64,000 nucleotides of DNA, from positions 1 through 64,000 of the forward strand of contig CAWEAZ010000008.1 in the NCBI GenBank assembly GCA_963807155.1. Direction: 5' to 3'. The notes under the pieces are model-generated. The model searched no databases. It had not been told where the DNA came from and saw nothing but the letters and a program-made list of their open reading frames with translations. A program made the translations under genes and the position numbers. Each line of letters opens with the position of its first letter. The stretch's first letter is position 1. This stretch comes from JACCZX01 sp963807155. Lineage in GTDB: Bacteria > Pseudomonadota > Gammaproteobacteria > Burkholderiales > Burkholderiaceae_F. This document shows positions 58,134 through 64,000 of the stretch, piece after piece.

Positions 58134-58565
58134 TCAGTGCGCCTGCGCTGCGCGCTGCGCGCGCACGACCGTTTTACAGAAGGTTGCTGGCGTGAACAGG
58201 CGTGGAATGTCGGCACTCTTCATCGGCGAGCGGAAGCGATCGGCCGGAACCTCGCTCAGGAACTCCTTGAGCCGCTTCAGACCCACGTCGGTGACCAGGC
58301 CTTTTTGCTCGAACTCCGACTCGGGCAAATCGCCGCGCGCGTCCTCGACGATCTTGCCGCGCGGAATCTTCACGCCGAATGCGCGCTCGAGGCGGAACAC
58401 GAGATCGAGGAAGTCGATCGACTCCGCGTCCAGACCTTCGATCAACGGCACGTCGAGCTTGACATCTCCCGCATCGGCGCCAAGCGCGTCGGCGATGATC
58501 TGGGCGACCTTCGGGTAAACCGTTGCGATCTCTTCCTTGGTGATTTCTTCTTGTGCCATCCTCAT
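58134..58565 (-). CDS. Acyl carrier protein with an extended C-terminus
   Basis: About 143 residues from ATG 58565 (or 141 from 58559), overlapping the stop of the ketoreductase gene (TAATG). The core is KVAQIIADALGADAGDVKLD, then LIEGLDAESIDFLDLVFRLE with the phosphopantetheine Ser in ESIDFLD near residue 40. Ordinary AcpP is about 78 residues. Here a further 55-60 residues follow (KGLVTDVGLKRLKEFLSEV, MKSADIPRLFTPATFCKTVV) that may dock partner enzymes. The carrier would be modified by the AcpS domain at the end of the operon. Confidence 0.85.
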   Translation of the reverse strand: MRMAQEEITKEEIATVYPKVAQIIADALGADAGDVKLDVPLIEGLDAESIDFLDLVFRLERAFGVKIPRGKIVEDARGDLPESEFEQKGLVTDVGLKRLKEFLSEVPADRFRSPMKSADIPRLFTPATFCKTVVRAQRAAQAH

Positions 58566-59322
58566 TACTCCATCTTGAACCCACCATCCACGTGAAGCAC
58601 CTGGCCGGTGATGTAATCGGCGTACTTCGACGCGAGGAACCATACGGCGTGCGCGACGTCCTGCGGTTGGCCAAATCGCCGCAGCAGGATGCGTGACTTT
58701 ACCTCGTCGCCGGCGCGATCGCGGATCTCCTGTGACATCTCGGTCTCGATGACCCCGGGCGCCACGCAGTTCACGTTGATCCTGCGCGGGGCGAGCTCGA
58801 CTGCAAGCGCCCGCGTCAACGCGTTAATGGCGCCCTTGCTCGCAGCGTAATTCGTCTGGCCGCGCCCGCCTTTCTCACCGGAAACCGAGCTCACGTTGAC
58901 GATCTTCCCGGCGCGCTGAGCGATCATGTGCGGCACGACCGCGCGCGTTACGTTGAACACGCCACCCACGTTCGTGTCGAGCACTATCTGCACGTCCGCG
59001 ACCTCGAGTAGCCCAAGGAGGTTATCCCGGGTGACTCCTGCGTTATTCACGAGGACGTCGACGCGACCGCAACGGTCGACCGTGCGTTCCACCGCCGCCT
59101 CGCACGCCGCCGCATCGGTGACGTCCACCTGCTCGGCCGCGATCTTGTTTCCCGCGGTGCGCCCGGCTTCGACCGCTTCGGCTGCGGCGGCAGAGTTGTC
59201 ACGGTAGAAGAACACGACGTCGGCGCCGTCAGCGGCAAGAGTTCGACGATGGAGCGTCCGATGCCGCGGCTGCCGCCCGTCACGATGACCGTCTTTCCCG
59301 CGAGTCCCGAGTCGCCGATCAC
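58565..59322 (-). CDS. FabG-type 3-oxoacyl-ACP reductase, frame broken near the N-terminus
   Basis: The start at 59322 gives GLAGKTVIVTGGSRGIGRSI, the TGxxxGIG cofactor motif. After an indel near 59230 the second frame carries FYRDNSAAAAEAVEAG (the helix after the first strand), VDVLVNNAGVTRDNLLGLL, NVSSVSGEKGGRGQTNYAAS and KGAINALTRALA (Ser plus Tyr-x3-Lys) and a C-terminal VLHVDGGF. About 252 residues. It reduces 3-oxoacyl-ACP with NADPH. Starts nine bases after the FabL-like gene. Confidence 0.9.
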
Positions 59323-59330
59323 GCGTTACC

Positions 59331-60089
59331 TCATCCGGAGATCGCGAATCCGCCGTCTACGAACAGCGTGTGCCCGTTCACCATACCGGCCTCCGGCAGG
59401 CAGAGGAGGTAGACCGCACCGGCGACGTCCTCAGGCGTCAGGGTTGGTCCGGCGGGCGTGCGCTGTGCGAACGACGCGAGCAGATCTTCGCGGTTGGGAA
59501 AGTACTGCAGTGCATCGGTGTCGACCACGCCCGCGCTGACCGCGTTCACGCGGATCCCGCGCGGTCCGAGCTCCTGCGCCAGCGTGCGGACCAGAGATTC
59601 GAGCGCGGCCTTCGACGCCCCAATGAACCCGTAACCCGGCATCGCTCGCTGCGCGCCGAGGCTCGACATCGCGATGATTCGGCCACCGTGTGGCATCAGC
59701 GGTACCGCGCGCTGCGCGAGAAAATTGAGTGCCAGCGCATTGGTCTCCATGCACCAGCGCCAGTGCTTGAGCGCCATCTCGGTCGTCGGCCGCAGCACTC
59801 CGCTCGCGGCATTGCTCACGATAATGTCGACGCGATCGAAGTGACGCTGCAGCTCGACGAAGAGCTCGTCCACGCTATCGGGCATCGCGACGCTTGCCTT
59901 GATCGCGACCGCGCGCCGGCCGAGTGCGCGGATCTCGGCGCACAGGGCCTCGGCCTCTTCGTGGCTGTTGTAGTAGTTCGCCGCCACGTCGCAGCCCGCG
60001 GCGGCGAGCTTCAGCGCGATCGCGCGGCCGATGCCGCGGGCGGCGCCGGTTACGAGTGCGATCTTTCCGACGAGCGGAGCGGACATCAT
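59331..60089 (-). CDS. FabL-like enoyl-ACP reductase (SDR)
   Basis: 252 residues. The cofactor motif is ALVTGAARGIGRAIALKL. VDIIVSNAASGVLRPTTEMA, then MSSLGAQRAMPGYGFIGASK and AVSAGVVDTDALQYFPNRED resemble Bacillus subtilis FabL block for block. The catalytic Tyr is separated from Lys by six residues (Y-GFIGAS-K), the enoyl-reductase spacing, not the Tyr-x3-Lys of ketoreductases. It would saturate the enoyl-ACP and make this a fully reducing system. FabL is best known from Firmicutes. Confidence 0.75.
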   Translation of the reverse strand: MMSAPLVGKIALVTGAARGIGRAIALKLAAAGCDVAANYYNSHEEAEALCAEIRALGRRAVAIKASVAMPDSVDELFVELQRHFDRVDIIVSNAASGVLRPTTEMALKHWRWCMETNALALNFLAQRAVPLMPHGGRIIAMSSLGAQRAMPGYGFIGASKAALESLVRTLAQELGPRGIRVNAVSAGVVDTDALQYFPNREDLLASFAQRTPAGPTLTPEDVAGAVYLLCLPEAGMVNGHTLFVDGGFAISG

Positions 60090-60099
60090 GCGTCGTGTG

Positions 60100-61152
60100 C
60101 TAGTGCTGCGGCGCGAGTGCGCGCCTGGCGCGGATCAGCCGCTGAGCCTCGATCACCCAGTGCTTCTTGATGCTGAACCATACGTCGGCGGCCCAGAGTG
60201 CGTTGTCGGTCGAGCCGGTCACCTCCGGCATGGGGCTCACCTCGCCCGGCCGATAGGCGTTGATCCAGTCACGCATCGCTTCCTCGCGCGCAAGGTGCGA
60301 AGTCGACGCGACGGTGACGTGGGAGTATTCGGCGGGAAGGCGAACGTTGCGCACCGTCGCGCTGCCGTTGCTCCGGAAGTTCGAGGCTCCGCTAGAGAAA
60401 TCCCACGCGACCATGTCGACCCCGATCGTATATCCGGTGAACTCCTCCACGGTGTCCGGGATCGTACGCAGCCGGGGTGCCATCGACCATTGGTTGGGAA
60501 GCATCAACGCCGCGCCGCCGGCGCCCACGACCGACACGTAACCCACTCGCAGACCGACGACCGGACGCTCGCGGCCGGTCATGGGATCGATGATGGTGGT
60601 GCGGTCCTCAGCGGCATCAGTCAGTGGGTTCCAGACTTGGATTCTGTCGCTGAACGCGCCGGCGAACTCATAGAGCACTTTGACCGCCTGGATTCCGCCC
60701 TGGCTGTGGCCGATCAGCATCGGCGTCATCCCCTCCTGCTCGTAGTACCAGGCGATTACGCCCGCGATCTGACTGCTTGGCTCGTACGGCGTGTGGGAGA
60801 GACGGCCGTCTCCGGGGTGTCGGATCTTCGCTTCGGGATATCCCATGCGTGTCAGGAAGCGCGAGAACGACTCCATCACCACGTGCACAGGATAGATGCC
60901 TCCGTGCAAGTTAAGGATGCGCGGCGTGGGGCCGGCTGCGAGGATCCGGCGCACATCGTCGTCGCTGACTCGCGTGGGATCGAGTGCGAGGACACGGTCC
61001 TCGAGCTCCGAGCCCATCTCGAACGACCTCATGACGGTGAGCTGCTGCAGATCCCGCGTTTGGATCCGGCTGGCGGTTCCAACGGGGCGCGTTGCGCACC
61101 CTGCAGCGGCGAGCGCGAGCACGATCAGGAGAGCGGCGCTCAGGTGGCGCAA
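60100..61152 (-). CDS. Lipoprotein alpha/beta hydrolase (paralogue A)
   Basis: 350 residues with a lipoprotein signal (LLIVLALAAAGC). The nucleophile elbow is MLIGHSQGGIQAVKVL near residue 150; LNLHGGIYPVHVVMESFSRF supplies the oxyanion loop. HVTVASTSHLAREEAMRDW near the C-terminus holds a His candidate. It shares the same layout and several blocks (EGMxPMLIGHSQGG, VWNPLTD, WSMxxRLRxxPDTVxEFTG) with the hydrolase at 62494-63558, a duplication inside the operon. The envelope location suggests processing of a lipid or ester. It overlaps the acyltransferase gene by 13 bases. Confidence 0.85.
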   Translation of the reverse strand: MRHLSAALLIVLALAAAGCATRPVGTASRIQTRDLQQLTVMRSFEMGSELEDRVLALDPTRVSDDDVRRILAAGPTPRILNLHGGIYPVHVVMESFSRFLTRMGYPEAKIRHPGDGRLSHTPYEPSSQIAGVIAWYYEQEGMTPMLIGHSQGGIQAVKVLYEFAGAFSDRIQVWNPLTDAAEDRTTIIDPMTGRERPVVGLRVGYVSVVGAGGAALMLPNQWSMAPRLRTIPDTVEEFTGYTIGVDMVAWDFSSGASNFRSNGSATVRNVRLPAEYSHVTVASTSHLAREEAMRDWINAYRPGEVSPMPEVTGSTDNALWAADVWFSIKKHWVIEAQRLIRARRALAPQH

Positions 61153-62453
61153 GCTTCGGCCTCCTCTAGGCTTTCGATGCAGCGCTCGAACCCAGCTATG
61201 ACGCTGTCAATGTCCGCGCGCGAAAACGCCGCGGTGCGGAACGACACTCCGATGTGGAGCGTATTGCGCGCGGTAGTGACAGCAAGTACCAGCGGACACA
61301 GCGGCCCGGTAGAAACCGCCCTGATGTAATCGGGCGGCTGCACCGCGTCCGCCCCACTCATTGCCCACAGGGCGTCAACGTTGAGGGGTGTTACACCGCC
61401 CCACGACGCATAGTGCTTGGCGAAGAAGCGCTGGCGGTGGCGGACTGAGAGAAAGCGCCACATCAGGCTTGAAAGGCTGAGCGCCACGATCGTTTGCAGG
61501 TAGAGCTTGTGCCGTTTGATCCGCGTCGTCTCAGCATGCACGTACTGCACCAGCTCGCGCAGCCCGATGCCCTCGGGTACCGGATGGGCAACGCGGAACG
61601 ATGCCAGGAATTGTCCGAATGTGCGCCGCGGGTCGGCGCCGAAGTCGCCGCGGGCATTGACGATCGACGCCACTGCGAGCTCCCGTCGCCGTCGTTCAAA
61701 CCGACGACCGGTGGCCAGCGGCGACAGCGCCTGCAGCAGACTGGCGAGGAAAAGATCGTTGATGGTCACGCCCCAGGCCTTGCCTGCCCGTCGGAGTGCG
61801 GCGAGCTGGCTTGACCCGAGCTTCGCGTAGGCGAACGCGTTATGAGGTTCATCGTTGCGATAACGCGGCCGGAACGAGCGGCGCCCGAGGGCGACAAGGT
61901 GAGGCATGCCGAACAGGCCACGCAGAAACGCCACGGGATGGCGCACGATCAAGCCGCGGTACGTCGGCGGATAAAGGTCCGGCGCAGGATCGCGGAACTC
62001 GCGACGGTGCGTCGCGGAACAGGCGTCCGTGATCCCCTTGAGCAGCTGCGCGATCGAATCGCCGCCGGCGATAAAGTGATCGTAGGCGATGCCGAGGTGG
62101 AACGAGTCCTCAGCACTCACCGCGAAGAAGCGGAACGGATTCGTTCGACTCTGGTGCGGGAAGGGGGCATTGAGCTCGCGTTCGATTGCGCTGCATACGA
62201 CGGCGAATGGATCCTGTGCGCCCGCCAGAAATTCGATAACTACCTGCGCAGGGCCCCCTTCGTAGCGAAACCGGCGTCCCTCGGCATCGACAACGAGCCC
62301 GGTCAAACCGTACGCCTCTAGCTGCCGGGCGATTGTCTCAGCAAGTTGCTGCTCCACCAGAGGATGAGGGATCTTGACCACGTGCACACCCGAATACGGG
62401 TGAAGGTCGGACCAGCGAAGCATCATCCGCTGGAAAAGGTTCAGCCGGCCCAA
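61140..62453 (-). CDS. Condensation/WES-type acyltransferase with a degenerate HHxxxDG motif
   Basis: 437 residues with an N-terminal LFQRMMLRWSDLHPYSGVHV. The catalytic region reads FHLGIAYDHFIAGGDSIAQL near residue 137, where the HHxxxDG motif of condensation and WS/DGAT domains becomes DHxxxGG: the second His is kept, the first His and the Asp are not. The later region VTINDLFLASLLQALSPLAT and the C-terminal KHYASWGGVTPLNVDAL fit the two-subdomain chloramphenicol-acetyltransferase-like fold. It could acylate an alcohol or amine with the operon's acyl chain, or have lost activity. Confidence 0.65.
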   Translation of the reverse strand: MGRLNLFQRMMLRWSDLHPYSGVHVVKIPHPLVEQQLAETIARQLEAYGLTGLVVDAEGRRFRYEGGPAQVVIEFLAGAQDPFAVVCSAIERELNAPFPHQSRTNPFRFFAVSAEDSFHLGIAYDHFIAGGDSIAQLLKGITDACSATHRREFRDPAPDLYPPTYRGLIVRHPVAFLRGLFGMPHLVALGRRSFRPRYRNDEPHNAFAYAKLGSSQLAALRRAGKAWGVTINDLFLASLLQALSPLATGRRFERRRRELAVASIVNARGDFGADPRRTFGQFLASFRVAHPVPEGIGLRELVQYVHAETTRIKRHKLYLQTIVALSLSSLMWRFLSVRHRQRFFAKHYASWGGVTPLNVDALWAMSGADAVQPPDYIRAVSTGPLCPLVLAVTTARNTLHIGVSFRTAAFSRADIDSVIAGFERCIESLEEAEACAT

Positions 62454-62493
62454 CTTCCCCGCCCTGTGTCTGACCCCGCGTGTGCAGTCCTTG

Positions 62494-63558
62494 TCATCCG
62501 CCCGGACGCCGCTTCGCGCGGATCAGTCGCTGTGCCTCCAGGCACCACTGCTTCTTGACGCTGTGCCAGATGTCGGCCGCATGCAGGATGTTGCGCGTGT
62601 CGAGATCGTCGCCGTGCGGGAGAGGGGCCCCATCGCCGTGCGGCGAGTAGCGGCTGATCCAGTCCCGCGTCACCGGATTCGCGGCGAGGTGCGCAGTCAG
62701 TGGCAGCGAGATGTGTCCGTAGTCGGCCGGCAGCGTGACGTTGCGGACCACGGCCGACCCAGTCGCGCGGTACGGGTCGCTCTGCGCCGACCCCGGGGAG
62801 GTGCCGGCGAGCGGGTCCCACTCGATGAAGAAGCCGGTGAACTCTCCGACGGTATCCGGAACGCTCCGCAACCGAGACAGCATTCCCCACTGGCCGAGCA
62901 GCACGCGCATGACGCTGCCGGTCGCGAGCGCGCTCGCATAGGGAACGCGTAGCCCGGCGACTGGCCGCGCCTCACCGGTCACGGGATCGACCACAACGAA
63001 GCGGCCGTCGGGCTCGTCCGTGAGCGGATTCCAGACCGCGATCGGGCCGCCGGAGCCGCCGGCGAGATCCTGCAGCACCTTCAGCGTCAGCATCCCGCCT
63101 TGGCTGTGGCCGATCAGCATCGGCACCATGCCTTCGCGCTCGTAGTGCCAGGCGAGCATGCCGGCGAGCTGGCGGCTGTCGGTGAAGCTCGAGTAGGAAT
63201 ACGCTCCGTCGCGCGGGTTGCGAAGCCGGTCGGGCGGATAGCCCATGGCGATGAGGAACTTGGCGAACGGCCGCATGGTTACCAGCGGTACGCTGCCGTG
63301 AAGACTGATGATTCGCGGTGCCGGCGCAAGCGCGAGGGTCGTCCGCAACTCGTGCTCGGAAATACGCTCGGGATCGAGCGCCAGTACGCGCTCCTCCGTC
63401 CCCCGGTCGAGCGCGATCCGCTGCATCGCCCCGGCCCGGACTGCGTCGGCGGCGCCCGGCTCGGCAGTCGCAGGCGCAGCCCGTGCGCTCCCGAGTACCG
63501 CCGTAGCGAGCAGCGCGACCGCGCCCGCAATCGCCCCCACGGCACCGTTGGGCATCAC
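62494..63558 (-). CDS. Exported alpha/beta hydrolase (paralogue B)
   Basis: 354 residues with a signal peptide (ATAVLGSARA end) instead of a lipoprotein Cys. The blocks parallel paralogue A: MVPMLIGHSQGGMLTLKVLQ near residue 165, ISLHGSVPLVTMRPFAKFLI, AVWNPLTDEPDGRFVVVDPV, and a C-terminal GHISLPLTAHLAANPVTRDW and HAADIWHSVKKQWCLEAQRL. The two genes flank the acyltransferase, so the trio is a likely functional unit. It overlaps the methyltransferase gene by four bases. Confidence 0.85.
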   Translation of the reverse strand: MMPNGAVGAIAGAVALLATAVLGSARAAPATAEPGAADAVRAGAMQRIALDRGTEERVLALDPERISEHELRTTLALAPAPRIISLHGSVPLVTMRPFAKFLIAMGYPPDRLRNPRDGAYSYSSFTDSRQLAGMLAWHYEREGMVPMLIGHSQGGMLTLKVLQDLAGGSGGPIAVWNPLTDEPDGRFVVVDPVTGEARPVAGLRVPYASALATGSVMRVLLGQWGMLSRLRSVPDTVGEFTGFFIEWDPLAGTSPGSAQSDPYRATGSAVVRNVTLPADYGHISLPLTAHLAANPVTRDWISRYSPHGDGAPLPHGDDLDTRNILHAADIWHSVKKQWCLEAQRLIRAKRRPGG

Positions 63559-64000
63559 GGCCGATCGCGGCTGGACGCGCGCCCGCCCAGGCGCGGGAAA
63601 AACCGCCCGGTTCGCGCGCAGTAACTGTCATACCGCTCGCCGTGCGCGCCGAGAAGGAACCGCTCCTCGTTGCGCGCCTTGACCAGCATCAGTGCGACGT
63701 GGATCGCCGCCAGAATGAGCATCGACAGTGTGGGCACGACGACGGCCGAACAGAGCATGAGGAGAATGCTGAGCGCGTAGATGGGATGACGGATGTGGGC
63801 GTAGAGCCCAGTGGTCACGAGCTCGGTCGTTTCGCCCGGCGTCACCGCCATCCGCCAGCTTTCCCCCATCCGCACCCAGCACTCGACGGTGAGAGCGAGG
63901 CAAACGAGACCGACCGCCGCCGCCGCCCATCTGAATGAGGTGAAGGCGGCCCCGCGGGCGAACTGCGGGATGGCCCACGGCGCAGAACTTCTGGTCGCGG
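63555..64000 (-). CDS. ICMT-like integral-membrane methyltransferase, N-terminus outside the window
   Basis: About 148 residues are present, with no start inside the window. Hydrophobic segments (AAAAVGLVCLALTVECWVRM, YALSILLMLCSAVVVPTLSM, LILAAIHVALMLVKARNEER) alternate with LVTTGLYAHIRHPIYALSIL and FLLGAHGERYDSYCARTGRF, the RHPxY and E-ER...Y blocks of isoprenylcysteine-carboxyl-methyltransferase (PEMT/ICMT) family enzymes. Such enzymes methylate carboxyl or lipid headgroups in the membrane using SAM. It starts the visible part of the lipid operon; more genes may lie upstream. Confidence 0.8.
   Translation of the reverse strand, partial: ATRSSAPWAIPQFARGAAFTSFRWAAAAVGLVCLALTVECWVRMGESWRMAVTPGETTELVTTGLYAHIRHPIYALSILLMLCSAVVVPTLSMLILAAIHVALMLVKARNEERFLLGAHGERYDSYCARTGRFFPRLGGRASSRDRP

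Noticed and set aside
60031..61329. Long plus-strand frame opposite the hydrolase and reductase genes.
   Set aside because: Antisense shadow; the minus-strand genes have complete catalytic motifs.

Overview
The window looks like a chromosomal segment of a GC-rich betaproteobacterium, probably Burkholderiales-like. The basis is family-level resemblance only: a urtABCDE-ureDABCEFG nitrogen locus, an aapJQMP amino-acid importer, a bkd branched-chain keto-acid dehydrogenase, a Cti fatty-acid isomerase and a CAD-type alcohol dehydrogenase. No rRNA, tRNA, CRISPR array, insertion sequence or phage module was recognised. Many long genes are broken by single-base frame changes whose two halves are both well conserved. 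This is best explained by uncorrected indel errors in a long-read assembly, so most 'broken' genes here are probably intact in the organism.

Layout. 1-5 kb: the start of a Cti lipoprotein, a lipoprotein of unknown function, an RHH/RelE toxin-antitoxin pair, a BrkB membrane protein, small exported proteins, an Hcp-like protein with a signal peptide, and a gluzincin protease coupled to a membrane protein. 6-12 kb: hydrolase, creatininase-family protein, methyltransferase, GFA enzyme, OPT transporter, DUF3014. 12-17 kb: a MacA-MacB-outer-membrane-factor efflux operon (minus strand). 17-25 kb: TPR/HD-GYP-like protein, alcohol dehydrogenase, membrane phosphoesterase, NYN-type protein, ferritin-like/hydrolase pair, DUF1127. 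25-33 kb: a large BTAD-ATPase-TPR regulator divergent from a group of exported or small-molecule enzymes (methyltransferase, DUF3455, vanadium-haloperoxidase-like), then a 59-residue Cys-rich protein coupled to a TPR protein. 33-37 kb: bkdA1-bkdA2-bkdB. 37.8-42 kb: aapJQMP. 42.4-53.2 kb: one long nitrogen operon encoding urea uptake followed by urease and its maturation factors, with a sigma54-like promoter and possible NtrC sites in front of urtA.

53.4-64 kb is the most unusual part. It is a tightly packed minus-strand operon encoding a nearly complete, dedicated type II fatty-acid/polyketide elongation set. In transcription order it holds an ICMT-like methyltransferase, an alpha/beta hydrolase, a condensation/WES-like acyltransferase, a second alpha/beta hydrolase, a FabL-like enoyl reductase, a FabG ketoreductase, a long ACP, a double-hotdog dehydratase, a catalytic ketosynthase, a ketosynthase that appears to lack its active-site Cys, and a fusion of a holo-ACP synthase to an LpxL-like acyltransferase. 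Together these could build a fully reduced acyl chain on a private carrier and place it on a membrane acceptor. The product is not predictable from sequence. It does not match the aryl polyene recipe because it has an enoyl reductase and no visible ammonia lyase or AMP ligase.

Two ABC-importer operons share a regulatory theme: a strong hairpin sits between the binding-protein gene and the first permease gene (urtA/urtB and aapJ/aapQ), in positions suited to making the binding protein in excess.
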